Source: Amycolatopsis lexingtonensis
GTDB taxonomy: Bacteria > Actinomycetota > Actinomycetes > Mycobacteriales > Pseudonocardiaceae
DNA length: 64,000 bases
Assembly: GCF_014873755.1 (NCBI RefSeq)
Contig: NZ_JADBEG010000001.1
Location: 6,236,501-6,300,500 of the forward strand
Direction: 5' to 3'
Shown here: in pieces, positions 25,836 to 35,274 of the stretch
Layout of the letters: each line of letters opens with the position of its first letter
How positions within the stretch are numbered: the first letter of the stretch is position 1
Translations under genes and position numbers: made by a program
The notes under the pieces: model-generated
Told to the model about the DNA's origin: nothing
Seen by the model: the letters and a program-made list of their open reading frames with translations, nothing else
The model's database searches: none

Positions 25836-26663
25836 ATGAGGCTGCTCTGGCAGTTGCTGGCCGTCGCGGCGATCGCGTTCCTCGGTGGCCAAGCCGTCAA
25901 CGTGGTGGCCGGGAACCCGTGGCTCACCCTCGTCCTCGGTGCGCTGACCGCCGTCCTCGCGGTCGTGGTGTACCGGTGGGTGGTACGGCGGACCGAGCAG
26001 CGCCCGGTCACGGAACTGGCCAGGCCGGCGACCGGGCTGGGCTGGGGAGCGCTGGTCGGGGTCGCGCTGTTCTCGTTCGTCATCGCGAACATCGCGCTCC
26101 TCGGGGACTACGAGGTCCGCGGCTGGGGCACGGTGACCGGCGCGGTGGGGCTGCTCGGCTTCATGGCCGCCGCCGCGGTGACGGAGGAACTGCTCTTCCG
26201 CGGCGTGCTGTTCCGGATCATCGAGGAGCGCACCGGCACCTGGATCGCCCTGGTGCTGACCGCGGTGCTGTTCGGGCTTTCGCACCTGTTCAACGAGCAC
26301 GCGACGCTGTGGGGCGCCCTCGCCATCGCGATCGAGGCCGGCGGCCTGCTGACCGCCGCGTACGTCGCCACGCGCAAGCTCTGGGTGCCGATCGGCGTGC
26401 ACTTCGGCTGGAACTTCGCCGCGGCCGGCCTGTTCGGCACGGAGGTTTCGGGCAACGGCACCCCGCAGGGCCTGCTGGACGCCGTGACGTCGGGCCCGGT
26501 CGCCGTCACCGGCGGCGCGTTCGGCCCGGAAGGCAGCCTGTACTCGCTGCTGTTCTGCCTCCTGGGGACGGGCGTGTTCCTGTGGCTGGCCCGCCGTCGC
26601 GGCACCCTGGTGCCCCGCGGGGGCGCCGAGCGGGTCGACGCCGTCACTACACTTTCCCGGTGA
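25836..26663 (+). CDS. CPBP-family intramembrane metalloprotease
   Basis: This 275-residue protein has about eight hydrophobic segments and the Abi/CPBP motifs EELLFRG (motif 1), FGLSHLFNE (motif 2) and HFGWNF (motif 3). These make a glutamate/histidine active site within the membrane, related to CAAX prenyl proteases. ATG 25836 has AAGGAG. Its stop overlaps the kinase start (GTGA), so the protease, kinase and regulator form one operon. Confidence 0.88.
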   Translation: MRLLWQLLAVAAIAFLGGQAVNVVAGNPWLTLVLGALTAVLAVVVYRWVVRRTEQRPVTELARPATGLGWGALVGVALFSFVIANIALLGDYEVRGWGTVTGAVGLLGFMAAAAVTEELLFRGVLFRIIEERTGTWIALVLTAVLFGLSHLFNEHATLWGALAIAIEAGGLLTAAYVATRKLWVPIGVHFGWNFAAAGLFGTEVSGNGTPQGLLDAVTSGPVAVTGGAFGPEGSLYSLLFCLLGTGVFLWLARRRGTLVPRGGAERVDAVTTLSR

Positions 26664-27793
26664 TCGAGCGGTTCCTGAAGCGGTGGCGCCGCTGGGACGT
26701 CACCGCGCGGGACTTCCCGCTCGGGCTGCTCTTCCTGGCGGCCGCGTTCCTGCCGGCGGTCCAGAGCCACGGGACGCAGCTCGGCGGCCTCCCGCAACGC
26801 CCCTTCGACGCGCTGGCCTTCGTGGCCGTCGGGTTCGAATGCCTCCCGCTGGCCCTCCGGCGGCGGTGGCCCGCCCTGTGCCTCACGCTGGTGTCGCTCG
26901 GGTTCGCCGTCGACCAGCTCCGCGGCTACCACTCGGTCTCGGGCGCGGCACTGGCCGTCGCGCTGATGAGCGCGGGCACCCACCTGGAGTCGCGGCGGCG
27001 GGTCACAGCGGTGCTGTTCTCCGTCGCGTACGTCCCGCTGGCGGTCGTCCTCTTCCGGCTCGGCACGGAGCCGGTCGAAGAGTTCGTCACGTTCTACCTG
27101 CTGCTGGTGTTCGCCTGGGGCATCGGGGCGTGGCTGCGCGCCACCCGCACCGCCGAGACCGAACGCCGCCGCCGCGTCGCCGAGGACACCCGCGCCGCCG
27201 AACGCGCCCGCATCGCCCGCGAACTCCACGACGTCGTCACCCACCACGTGACGGCGATGGTCGTGCAGGCCGAAGCGGCCCGGTACCTGACCGCCGCTCC
27301 CGAGCGCCTCGGCGAGTCGCTGACCGCGATCACCGGCACCGGCCGCCGGGCCATCGCCGACCTGCGGCACCTGCTGGACCTGCTCAACCCGGACCACGGT
27401 CCCGAAATCACGCCGCCGGCGGGCGGGCTCCGCGCGCTCGTGGACCACGCGATCGAGGCCGGGCAGCCGGTGGAGTTCGCCGAGGAGGGCACGCCGTCCG
27501 ACGCCGCCGGCAGCGCCGACCTCGTGGCCTACCGGGTCGTGCAGGAAGCTTTGACGAACGCGCTCAAGCACGCCCGCGGCAGCCGCACCTCGGTGCGGGT
27601 GCGCCACGGCGAACAGGAGATCGAAGTGGCGGTCGGCACGGAAGGCCCGGGCAGCGAGTCGCCCGGCGGGAGCGGGCGCGGCCTGGCCGGGCTCCGCGAA
27701 CGGGTCGGCGTCCTGGGCGGCGACTTCAGCGCGGGACGGCACGGCGCCGCGTTCGTCGTGCGCGCCCGGATCCCCACCGGGACCCGGGCGTGA
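26660..27793 (+). CDS. NarL-type sensor histidine kinase
   Basis: 377 residues: an N-terminal membrane domain of about five helices, then HisKA_3 dimerisation domain with the phospho-accepting histidine in ARIARELHDVVTHHV, and an ATPase domain (VVQEALTNALKHA N-box, GRGLAGLRERVGVLGG). The G1 motif is degenerate. GTG 26660. It pairs with the response regulator at 27790; the signal is unknown, and the CPBP protease in the same operon suggests membrane stress or peptide sensing. Confidence 0.9.
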   Translation: MIERFLKRWRRWDVTARDFPLGLLFLAAAFLPAVQSHGTQLGGLPQRPFDALAFVAVGFECLPLALRRRWPALCLTLVSLGFAVDQLRGYHSVSGAALAVALMSAGTHLESRRRVTAVLFSVAYVPLAVVLFRLGTEPVEEFVTFYLLLVFAWGIGAWLRATRTAETERRRRVAEDTRAAERARIARELHDVVTHHVTAMVVQAEAARYLTAAPERLGESLTAITGTGRRAIADLRHLLDLLNPDHGPEITPPAGGLRALVDHAIEAGQPVEFAEEGTPSDAAGSADLVAYRVVQEALTNALKHARGSRTSVRVRHGEQEIEVAVGTEGPGSESPGGSGRGLAGLRERVGVLGGDFSAGRHGAAFVVRARIPTGTRA

Positions 27794-28446
27794 CCGCGCC
27801 GATCCGGGTCCTGGTCTGCGACGACCAGATGCTGATCCGCACCGGGCTGGTGACGATCATCGGCGCGCAGCCGGACTTCGAGGTCGCGGGCGAGTGCGGG
27901 GACGGGAAGGCCGCGGTCGAGCTCGCCGGCCGGCTGCGCCCGGACGTCGTGGTGATGGACGTGCGGATGCCGGTGCTCGACGGCATCGAAGCCACCCGCC
28001 TGCTGGCCGGGCCCGGCGTCGCGCACCCGGTCAAGGTGCTCGTGCTGACGACGTTCAACCTCGACGAGTACGTCTACGAGGCCCTGCGCGCGGGGGCGAG
28101 CGGGTTCCTGCTCAAGGACGCGCCGCCGGAGCACCTGCTGCACGGCATCCGGACCGTGGCCACCGGCGCGGCGCTGCTCGACCCGGAGGTGACGCGCCGG
28201 CTCGTGGGACGGCACGCTGCCCGGATCCGGCCCGCCGGCACCCTGCCCGAGCACCCGCTGACGCCTCGGGAACTGGAGGTGCTCCGCCTGATCGCGGACG
28301 GCCTCTCGAACGCCGAAATCGCCGGGAAACTCTTCATCAGCCCGGAAACCGTGAAGACCTTCGTCTCCCGCATCCTCACCAAGCTCGACCTGCGCGACCG
28401 CGTGCAGGCGGTCGTCTACGCCTACCGCCACGGCCTGGTCACCTGA
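27790..28446 (+). CDS. LuxR/NarL-type response regulator
   Basis: 218 residues. The receiver domain has DDQ near the N-terminus, phospho-acceptor Asp in VVVMDVRMPVLDG and the lysine in FLLKDAPPE. The C-terminal LuxR helix-turn-helix reads LTPRELEVLRLIADGLSN to GTVKTF-like ETVKTFVSRILTKL. The GTG overlaps the kinase stop. It is expected to be phosphorylated by the upstream kinase and to regulate this operon or the neighbouring transporter genes. Confidence 0.92.
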   Translation: MTAPIRVLVCDDQMLIRTGLVTIIGAQPDFEVAGECGDGKAAVELAGRLRPDVVVMDVRMPVLDGIEATRLLAGPGVAHPVKVLVLTTFNLDEYVYEALRAGASGFLLKDAPPEHLLHGIRTVATGAALLDPEVTRRLVGRHAARIRPAGTLPEHPLTPRELEVLRLIADGLSNAEIAGKLFISPETVKTFVSRILTKLDLRDRVQAVVYAYRHGLVT

Positions 28447-28451
28447 CGCGC

Positions 28452-28486
28452 CGCCGGCGCGGGCCCCCCGAAGGCCCGCGCCGGCG
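28452..28486. terminator. 14-bp GC hairpin between convergent genes
   Basis: CGCCGGCGCGGGCC, loop CCCCGAA, and the exact complement. It fills the space between the response regulator stop and the stop of the convergent MFS gene. Unrelated in sequence to the recurrent hairpin families. Confidence 0.8.
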
Positions 28487-28490
28487 GGTC

Positions 28491-29990
28491 TCACATGTGG
28501 ACGGCGCCGGGAGCGGCTTCGCCCTTCGGGACGCCCGGGCGCAGCAGCAGGCCGCTGAGCACCGCGCCGACCGCGAAGATCACGGCCGCCCAGGTGAACG
28601 CCGTCGTGTAGCTCTCGATCGAGGCCTCGGCCGCCAGCTGCGGGGTCGGGACCTTGCCCGCGAGGTACGCCGTGGCCGCGTTGCCGGCCAGCGTCGACAG
28701 CAGCGCCGTGCCGATCGAACCGCCGACCTGCTGCATCGTGTTGACCGCGGCCGACGCGACCCCCGCGTCGTGCGCTTCGACCCCGAAGGTCGCGACGCTC
28801 ATCGCCGGCGCCATCGCCAGGCCGATGCCGAAGCCCATCACCAGCAGCGGGCCGAGCACGCCGGAGGCGTAGGTGCTCTCGAGGCCGATGCCGCTCAGCC
28901 AGAACAGGCCGACGGCGGCGATCGCCAGGCCGGTCGGGACGAGCGGCCGCGGGCCGAACCGCGGCAACAGCACGGCCGTCGCCGTTGTCGCGGACAGCAT
29001 CAGGGTGGCGACCATCGGCAGGAAGCCGACGCCGCTCTCGATCGGCGTGAACTGCAGGTTCTGCTGCACGTAGAACGTCAGGAACAGGAAGATCGCGAAC
29101 ATGCCGATGGCGAGCAGGAACATCGCCAGGTACGAGCCGCCGCGGTTGCGGTCGAGCAGCACGCGCAGCGGGAGCAGCGGGTGCGAGACGCGCTGCTGCA
29201 GCCACACGAACGCGCCCAGCAGCACCACACCGGCGGTGAGGAAGCCCCACACCGAGACCGACGACCACGAGTCGGATTCCGCGTTCGCGAAGCCGTAGAC
29301 CAGGGCGAACAGGCCGGCGGACGCGGTGATCGTGCCGGGCAGGTCGAGCTTCGGGCGCGGGCCGTCGGACTCCTGGCGGCGGAGCAGGAACGAGCCGCCG
29401 ACGAAGGCCACGACGGCGAAGATGATGTTGACGAACATGCACCAGCGCCAGTCGAGGTACTCGGTCAGCACGCCGCCGAGCAGCAGGCCGATCGCCGCGC
29501 CGCCACCGCCGATGGCACCGAAGACGCCGAACGCGCGGCCGCGCTCCTTCGGGTCGGTGAACGTCGTGGTCAGCAGCGAAAGCGCGGCCGGCGCGAGCAG
29601 CGCGCCGAACACACCCTGCGCGGCGCGCGCGATCAGCAGCATCTCGATGTTGGCGGCCGCGCCCCCGAGCGCGGACACCGCGGCGAAGCCGGCGAGGCCG
29701 ACCAGGAACGCGTTCTTGCGGCCGAAGAGGTCCGCGAGCCGCCCGCCGAGCAGCAGCAGGCTGCCGAACGCGAGCGCGTACGCGGTGACGACCCATTGGC
29801 GCGCGTCGTTGGAGAACCCCAGGTCGACCTGGGCCGACGGCAGCGCGATGTTCACGACGGTCGCGTCCAGCACGACCATCAGCTGCGCGATGCCGATCAT
29901 CACCAGGATCAGCCATCTACGGCTGTGGTGGGGGTTCTCGGCGGCGCGCGCGTCCCCCGGCGGCGCGACGGCGAGAGTGGATTCGGACAT
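28491..29990 (-). CDS. MFS drug transporter, DHA2 (14-helix) type
   Basis: 499 residues with 14 predicted helices. Motifs: LDATVVNIALP (DHA2 motif D), GGRLADLFGRKNAF (motif A) and GAIGGGGAAIGLLLGGVLTE (motif C, antiporter signature). It probably exports toxic compounds by proton antiport. It is divergent from the TetR gene at 30111, the usual arrangement for a repressor and its pump. The intergenic stretch has no operator I could identify with confidence. Confidence 0.92.
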   Translation of the reverse strand: MSESTLAVAPPGDARAAENPHHSRRWLILVMIGIAQLMVVLDATVVNIALPSAQVDLGFSNDARQWVVTAYALAFGSLLLLGGRLADLFGRKNAFLVGLAGFAAVSALGGAAANIEMLLIARAAQGVFGALLAPAALSLLTTTFTDPKERGRAFGVFGAIGGGGAAIGLLLGGVLTEYLDWRWCMFVNIIFAVVAFVGGSFLLRRQESDGPRPKLDLPGTITASAGLFALVYGFANAESDSWSSVSVWGFLTAGVVLLGAFVWLQQRVSHPLLPLRVLLDRNRGGSYLAMFLLAIGMFAIFLFLTFYVQQNLQFTPIESGVGFLPMVATLMLSATTATAVLLPRFGPRPLVPTGLAIAAVGLFWLSGIGLESTYASGVLGPLLVMGFGIGLAMAPAMSVATFGVEAHDAGVASAAVNTMQQVGGSIGTALLSTLAGNAATAYLAGKVPTPQLAAEASIESYTTAFTWAAVIFAVGAVLSGLLLRPGVPKGEAAPGAVHM

Positions 29991-30110
29991 GGGTGTCCCC
30001 TCACTGGGAGTGATCAGGAAGCTATGTGGAGTAGGTATCTCCCCTTACGCGACCCAAGGTACACACAAACCGGAGAGGGTGCCTCTACTTGACGAGCTAG
30101 ACTGGCCGGT

Positions 30111-30776
30111 ATGGCACGGGACGCTGGTCCCGCCGCACCGGCGCGGCCGCTGCGGCGTGACGCTGAACTCAACCGCCGTCGCATCCTGGCGTCGGCCCGC
30201 GTGGTGTTCGGCCAGCGCGGGCTCGAGGCCACGCTGGACGACATCGCGCACCACGCCGGCCTCGGCGTCGGCACGGTCTACCGCCGGTTCCCCAGCAAGG
30301 AACACCTGGTCGAGGCCATGTTCGCCGAGCGCATGGAGGAAATCGGCGACCTCGCCGAGAAAGCGCTGAAGGCCGAAGACGCGTGGCAGGCGTTCGTGGA
30401 CTTCACCTGGAAGTCGATCGAGCTTCACTCGGGCGACCGCGGGCTGCGCGAGATCATGCTGTCCAACAAGTTCGGCCACGAGCACGTCGCCGAGGAAAAA
30501 GCCCGCCTGGTGCCGTTGATCACACAGCTCGTCGAACGGGCCCAGCGGGCGGGCGGCCTGCGCCCCGACTTCTCCCCGACGGACACCCCGCTGGTGCACA
30601 TGATGATCGGCTCGGTGATCGAGTTCACGTCCGCGGTGGAACCGGACCTGTGGCGCCGCTGCCTCGCGATGCTGCTCGACGGGCTGCGCGCGGAGCCCGG
30701 CAAGCCGTCGAAGCTGCCCCGCCCGCCGCTCGGGGTGGACGAGGTCGACGAGGCCATGACCTGCTGGCGCCCCTGA
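30111..30776 (+). CDS. TetR-family repressor of the MFS pump
   Basis: 221 residues with the TetR helix-turn-helix LDDIAHHAGLGVGTVYRRFP and a helical ligand domain similar to the multidrug-type regulators. It is divergent from the DHA2 transporter with 120 bases between, so it is likely to repress both. It ends at the 53-nt hairpin 30807-30859. Confidence 0.9.
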   Translation: MARDAGPAAPARPLRRDAELNRRRILASARVVFGQRGLEATLDDIAHHAGLGVGTVYRRFPSKEHLVEAMFAERMEEIGDLAEKALKAEDAWQAFVDFTWKSIELHSGDRGLREIMLSNKFGHEHVAEEKARLVPLITQLVERAQRAGGLRPDFSPTDTPLVHMMIGSVIEFTSAVEPDLWRRCLAMLLDGLRAEPGKPSKLPRPPLGVDEVDEAMTCWRP

Positions 30777-30806
30777 CGCGGGGGTCGCCTGGCCGGCTTC
30801 GCCGAC

Positions 30807-30859
30807 GTCTTGAATGACTCATTCAGGTCTTCGGAGGTCCTGAATGAGTCATTCAGGAC
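30807..30859. repeat. 53-nt double-palindrome hairpin, copy 3 (bidirectional terminator)
   Basis: Arms contain TGAATGACTCATTCA and TGAATGAGTCATTCA; loop TCTTCGGAGGT is the reverse complement of the loop at 4534, so the whole element is inverted. It lies between the convergent TetR and PspC-domain genes. Confidence 0.85.
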
Positions 30860-30883
30860 ACCGCAGGCCCCCGCTGCGGCGCC

Positions 30884-31078
30884 TCACTCGGACGGGATGA
30901 CCGCCCACAGGATCAGGTACGCCACGAACTGCGGCCCGGGCAGCAGGCAGGAAAGCACGGCCAGCAGCCGGACCGTGCCGGGCTTCATGCCCCACCGCTG
31001 CGCGAGGCCCGCGCAGACGCCGCCGAGCATGCGGCCGTGGCGGGGGCGGGACAGGCGGCGGGTGACCGGTGCGCTCAT
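30884..31078 (-). CDS. PspC-domain membrane protein
   Basis: 64 residues: MLGGVCAGLAQRWGMKPGTVRL is the PspC domain signature, followed by a hydrophobic segment LLAVLSCLLPGPQFVAYLILWAVIP split by a proline turn. PspC-domain proteins respond to membrane stress. ATG 31078 has AAGGAAAC upstream. It is a single gene; the 244 bases 5' of it hold no other gene. Confidence 0.85.
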   Translation of the reverse strand: MSAPVTRRLSRPRHGRMLGGVCAGLAQRWGMKPGTVRLLAVLSCLLPGPQFVAYLILWAVIPSE

Positions 31079-31322
31079 CGTCGTTTCCTTTTCCTCGAAG
31101 TTCCGATGAACCCACTTCACCACCGTTCCGCCCGCCACCGCATCGCTCGCAGGAAGGATCGCTCCCTTAGGGGACGGCAAAGCCGAAAATCATTCGTAAG
31201 TCCGGCAAAACTTGTTCGCCCGGCGGCAAATCCGCCTGAACTGCGGGTTCGCGACCGCCGGTGCCGAAAATACTGAGAGATGTCCCCGTCAGGGCTGGTT
31301 TTTCCGGCGGATGTGGTGATAC

Positions 31323-32225
31323 TTGCACCCCGTGTACCCGCGTTGGAAAAGCTTGGCCGTCGCGATGTTCTGCGCCCTGCTCGCCGCGGCGTGCTCGACG
31401 ACGCAGGCGGCGCCCGACCACTCCGGCCCGTCGCCGCTGACGGCGTCCGCCGCGCTCGGCGACTTCGGCACGGTCGACTACTGCAGCCTCCTGGACGTGG
31501 CCCGGGTGGCGCCCGGCGCGGTCGCCGTGCCGACGTTCGAGAGCTGCCAGGCCGCGCGCGGCGCGCAGACGATCCGGCTCGGGCCGCTGGCGTTCGACTC
31601 CGACCCGAACATCAAGCCCTACGACTACCCCGGCCCGGTGCCCGACGGCGTGGCGATCCAGCAGTCGATGTTCAACGACCGCAGCGCGTGCACCCGCGCG
31701 ATCACCTTCGCCGACGGCAACCGGATCGACCTGTCGGTCACCGACACCGGGAGCGACCAGGCGGGCCGCTGCGGTGTCGCGGACGCCACCGTCGGTTCGG
31801 CGCTGACCGCCATTACCGCGGGCAAGGTCGGCAGGCTGACGTTCCCGGACCGCTCGTGGGGCCGGGTGGCGCCGTGTGTGCTGCTCGACAACCACGACCT
31901 CGACGCCGCCGCCGGCCCGGGCAGCCGGCCGACGACCGGCCTGTCCGGGCACAGCTGCATCCGCGGCAAGGTCAGCCTCGCGCTGACGGTCGAGACGACG
32001 GAACCCGCCGCCCCACCGGAAAACCTGGGCGGCCGCCCGGCCCGGGTCCGGACCGCGGGCGCGTTCTGCCTGGTCGACACCACCCAGCCGGCGCCGGGCC
32101 TGCCGGGCCGCCGCGAGCTGGCCGAGATCAGCGTGGTGGAGACGGCGGGCACGGCGAACGACGCCACCTGCGCACTGGCCCGCACCGCCGCGGCGTCGAT
32201 CCTCCCGCGGCTCCCGACGCCCTGA
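31323..32225 (+). CDS. Secreted lipoprotein, possibly DUF3558-like
   Basis: 300 residues with a lipoprotein signal peptide (SLAVAMFCALLAAAC, lipobox LAAAC). The mature part has repeated cysteines in segments such as DYCSLLDVARV, ESCQAARG, SACTRAI and HSCIRGKV that probably form disulfides; the pattern resembles DUF3558 proteins of actinomycetes but I am not certain. Start is TTG 31323 or GTG 31332. It may bind a surface ligand; no partner gene is evident. Confidence 0.68.
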   Translation: MHPVYPRWKSLAVAMFCALLAAACSTTQAAPDHSGPSPLTASAALGDFGTVDYCSLLDVARVAPGAVAVPTFESCQAARGAQTIRLGPLAFDSDPNIKPYDYPGPVPDGVAIQQSMFNDRSACTRAITFADGNRIDLSVTDTGSDQAGRCGVADATVGSALTAITAGKVGRLTFPDRSWGRVAPCVLLDNHDLDAAAGPGSRPTTGLSGHSCIRGKVSLALTVETTEPAAPPENLGGRPARVRTAGAFCLVDTTQPAPGLPGRRELAEISVVETAGTANDATCALARTAAASILPRLPTP

Positions 32226-32229
32226 AACG

Positions 32230-32280
32230 CCGTGAATGCCACATTGAGGGACTTTAGGTCTCTCAATGTGGCATTCACGG
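32230..32280. terminator. 51-nt hairpin between convergent genes (CCGTGAATGCC variant)
   Basis: The 21-bp stem contains one wobble pair; the loop is ACTTTAGGT. The ends CCGTGAATGCC resemble the CCGTGAAGGCC family, and the inner part GCCACATTG is shared with the 89-nt repeats at 24323 and 44709. It is a link between the families. It fills the gap between the lipoprotein gene and sugC. Confidence 0.82.
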
Positions 32281-32289
32281 ACTTGCGGG

Positions 32290-33471
32290 TCAGTCCTCGT
32301 ACGTCAGGTTCTTGCCGTTCGAGGGGTCGAACAGCTTGATCTTGTCCGCGTCGTACCAGACCTCGACGTCCGCGTTCTCCCTCGCGCCCGACTCGGCCGA
32401 CAGGCGGGCCACGATCTGGGACTCGGCGCCCGGGACGTCGGACGAACCGCTGTCGGCCGCCAGCTCGGCCAGCTCCTCGGCGGTGGCGACCTCGCCCTCC
32501 AGCGTGAAGTGGGCGAACTTCTCCGACCCCATCGACTCGAGCACGTCGATGTGCGCGGTGAAGGTGGCGCCACCGGCCTTCTGGCCGGCCTCCACCAGCG
32601 ACGCGTCCTCGAAGTGCTCCGGCCGGATGCCGACGATCAGCTCGCGCGGGGCGTCGGCGCGCTCCACCAGCCGGCGGACGCGGTCGGTCAGCGGGGTCGT
32701 GCCCAGCGCGCTGTGCAGCTCGTTGTTCTCCAGCGTCGCCGGGACGAAGTTCATCGACGGGGAGCCGATGAACCCGGCCACGAACAGGTTCGCCGGGTTG
32801 TCGTAGAGGAACTGCGGCGAGCCGATCTGCTGCACGTACCCGGCCCGCAGCACGACGACCCGGTCGCCGAGGGTCATGGCCTCGGTCTGGTCGTGCGTCA
32901 CGTACAGCGTCGTGGTGCCGAGCTGCTTCTGGATCTTCGACACCGACGTCCGCATCTGGCCGCGCAGCTTGGCGTCCAGGTTGGACAGCGGCTCGTCCAT
33001 CAGGAACGCCTTGGGGTTGCGGACGATCGCCCGGCCCATCGCGACGCGCTGGCGCTGGCCACCGGAGAGGTTGGCCGGCTTGCGGTCCAGGTGCGCGGTC
33101 AGGTCGAGGATCGTCGCCGCCTCTTCGACCTTCGCCCGCACCGTCTTGTCGTCCACTTTGGCCAGCCGCAGCGGGAAGGCCATGTTCTCCCGCACGCTCA
33201 TGTGCGGGTAGAGCGCGTAGGACTGGAACACCATCGCGATGTCCCGGTCCTTCGGGGCCTTCTCGTTGACGCGCTTGCCGTCGATGCGCAGCTCACCCGA
33301 GGAGATGTCCTCCAGGCCGGCGACCATGTTCAGCGTCGTCGACTTCCCGCAGCCGGACGGGCCGACCAGGATGATGAACTCGCCGTCGGCGATGGTGATG
33401 TCCACTTCGGACACGGCGAGGGCGCCGTCGGGGTACTTCTTCGACACCTTGTCGAGCACGATCTCTGCCAT
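32290..33471 (-). CDS. sugC: ABC transporter ATP-binding protein SugC (trehalose import)
   Basis: The 393-residue ATPase has Walker A GPSGCGKST, Q-loop, signature LSGGQRQRVAMGRAI, Walker B FLMDEPLSNLDA and the C-terminal MalK-type regulatory TOBE domain (IGSPSMNFVPA, GIRPEHF). Length equals the M. tuberculosis SugC. It energises the importer of the lpqY-sugABC operon, which recycles trehalose in mycobacteria; the substrate is inferred from gene order and length. Start ATG 33471 is 4 bases after sugB. Confidence 0.88.
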   Translation of the reverse strand: MAEIVLDKVSKKYPDGALAVSEVDITIADGEFIILVGPSGCGKSTTLNMVAGLEDISSGELRIDGKRVNEKAPKDRDIAMVFQSYALYPHMSVRENMAFPLRLAKVDDKTVRAKVEEAATILDLTAHLDRKPANLSGGQRQRVAMGRAIVRNPKAFLMDEPLSNLDAKLRGQMRTSVSKIQKQLGTTTLYVTHDQTEAMTLGDRVVVLRAGYVQQIGSPQFLYDNPANLFVAGFIGSPSMNFVPATLENNELHSALGTTPLTDRVRRLVERADAPRELIVGIRPEHFEDASLVEAGQKAGGATFTAHIDVLESMGSEKFAHFTLEGEVATAEELAELAADSGSSDVPGAESQIVARLSAESGARENADVEVWYDADKIKLFDPSNGKNLTYED

Positions 33472-33475
33472 AGCG

Positions 33476-34315
33476 CTACCCCTTCACCGCACCGGAGGTC
33501 AGCCCCGCCACGATGCGACGCTGGAAGAACAACACGAACACAATGATCGGGATGGTGATCACGACGGCCGCCGCGCTCACCTGCCCGGTCGGGTCCTCGA
33601 ACTGCGAGGACCCGGTGAAGAACGACAGCGCCGCCGGCACCGTGCGCGACGCCGTGGTCGACGTCAGCGAGATGGCGAACAGGAAGTCGTTCCAGCAGAA
33701 GATGAACACCAGGATCGCCGTGGTGAACACGCCCGGCGCGGCCAGCGGCGCGATCACCTTCCGGAAGGCCTGGGCCGGCGTGGCGCCGTCCATCTTCGCC
33801 GCTTTTTCCAGCTCCCACGGGATTTCCCGGAAGAACGCCGAGAGCGTGTAGATCGACAGCGGCAGCGCGAACGTGATGTAGGGCAGGATCAGCCCCGGCC
33901 ACGTGTCGAACAGCGCCAGGTTCCGCTCGATGTTGAACAGCGGCGTCACCAGCGACACCTGCGGGAACATCGCGATCAGCAGCGAAAGCCCGACCAGCAG
34001 CTGCTTGCCGGGGAACTCCAGCCGCGCGATCGCGTACGCGGCCATCGTGCCCAGCACCACCGCGATCACCGTCGAGATGATCGCGATGCCGATGGAGTTG
34101 ACCAGCGCCAGCAGGAACTCCGACGTCTGGAAGATGTCCGCGTAGTTCTGCCAGGTCCACGACCGCGGGATGAAGTTCCCGTCGGTCAGCGTGTCCTTGG
34201 TCTTGAACGACAGCGAAACCACCCAGAGCACCGGCACCAGCGCGAACACCAGCACGAGGATGTCGACCAGGCCCCACCTGACTTTGCGGCCCGTCGTGAC
34301 GGTTCCCATCACCAT
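33476..34315 (-). CDS. sugB: ABC transporter permease SugB (trehalose import)
   Basis: 279 residues with six membrane helices and the permease EAA loop [25 protein letters not shown] that contacts the ATPase. It is a MalG/LacG-type permease. Its ATG overlaps the sugA stop (TGATG). It forms the channel with SugA. Role inferred from operon structure. Confidence 0.87.
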   Translation of the reverse strand: MVMGTVTTGRKVRWGLVDILVLVFALVPVLWVVSLSFKTKDTLTDGNFIPRSWTWQNYADIFQTSEFLLALVNSIGIAIISTVIAVVLGTMAAYAIARLEFPGKQLLVGLSLLIAMFPQVSLVTPLFNIERNLALFDTWPGLILPYITFALPLSIYTLSAFFREIPWELEKAAKMDGATPAQAFRKVIAPLAAPGVFTTAILVFIFCWNDFLFAISLTSTTASRTVPAALSFFTGSSQFEDPTGQVSAAAVVITIPIIVFVLFFQRRIVAGLTSGAVKG

Positions 34316-35274
34316 CAGCGCTTACCCCCGTCGTCCGAACCCGGTGCGGCCGTGCCGAACACCTTGATGAAGATGAAGGCGATGATCGCCACGGTGATGA
34401 AGATCAGCACCGCCATCGTCGACCCGATCCCGAGGTTGAGCCCCTTGACCAGGTTGTTGTAGGTCTGCATGGAGACCGACCCGGTGTCCTGCGCGCCCGA
34501 GGTGAGCACGTAGATGTTGTCGAAGATGCGGAACGCGTCCAGCGTGCGGAACAGCAGCGCCACCAGGATCGCCGGCTTCATCACCGGCAGCATCACCTTG
34601 GTGAACCGCTGCCACGCGCTCGCGCCGTCCATCGCGGCGGCCTTGAGCAGGTCGTCCGGCACCAGGGCCAGGCCCGCCATCAGCAGCAGCGCCATGAACG
34701 GCGTGGTCTTCCACACCTCGGCGCCGATGATGATGAACAGCGACGGCCACTGCTGGGTGAGCGGTGCCGCGTCGGCGGCCAGCCAGTTCGCCAGGTAGCC
34801 GGTCTTCGGCGTCCACGCGTAGTACCACGAGAACGCCGCGACGACCGTGACGATGCCGTACGGGATCAGCGCGACCGTGCGCACCAGCCCGCGCCCCACG
34901 AGCGTCCGGTGCATCACCAGCGCCAGCGCCATGCCGAGGACGAACTCGATCGCCACCGACACCACGGTGAGGAACATCGTGGTGCCGAACGCGGTCCACC
35001 AGTACGAATTGGACAGCACGGCCCCGTAGTTGTCGAAGCCGACGAACTCCTGCTGCGCCGGGAACCTGAGGTCGTAGCGCTGCAGCGAAAGCCAGATCGA
35101 GTAGAGGATCGGGTAGCCGGTGACCGCGATCATCACGATGAACGCGGGCGCGCACAGCCAGAGCCCGAGCCGCCGCTCGGCCTTCTTCCCTTCGGACAGC
35201 GCGGGCTTGCCCTTCTTGTGGGACACGGGTTCGGCGGCCGTGGCCCCCGCCGTGGTCGGGTCCTGGACGGTCAC
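34315..35274 (-). CDS. sugA: ABC transporter permease SugA (trehalose import)
   Basis: 319 residues: a cytoplasmic N-terminal segment ([19 protein letters not shown]), six helices and the EAA loop [20 protein letters not shown]. MalF-type permease. GTG 35274 overlaps the lpqY stop (GTGA). It pairs with SugB. Confidence 0.87.
   Translation of the reverse strand: MTVQDPTTAGATAAEPVSHKKGKPALSEGKKAERRLGLWLCAPAFIVMIAVTGYPILYSIWLSLQRYDLRFPAQQEFVGFDNYGAVLSNSYWWTAFGTTMFLTVVSVAIEFVLGMALALVMHRTLVGRGLVRTVALIPYGIVTVVAAFSWYYAWTPKTGYLANWLAADAAPLTQQWPSLFIIIGAEVWKTTPFMALLLMAGLALVPDDLLKAAAMDGASAWQRFTKVMLPVMKPAILVALLFRTLDAFRIFDNIYVLTSGAQDTGSVSMQTYNNLVKGLNLGIGSTMAVLIFITVAIIAFIFIKVFGTAAPGSDDGGKR

Noticed and set aside
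27894..30092. A 732-codon open frame on the plus strand across the response regulator and MFS genes
   Set aside because: It has arginine/alanine-rich shadow composition with no domain, and is antisense or out of frame to well-supported genes.
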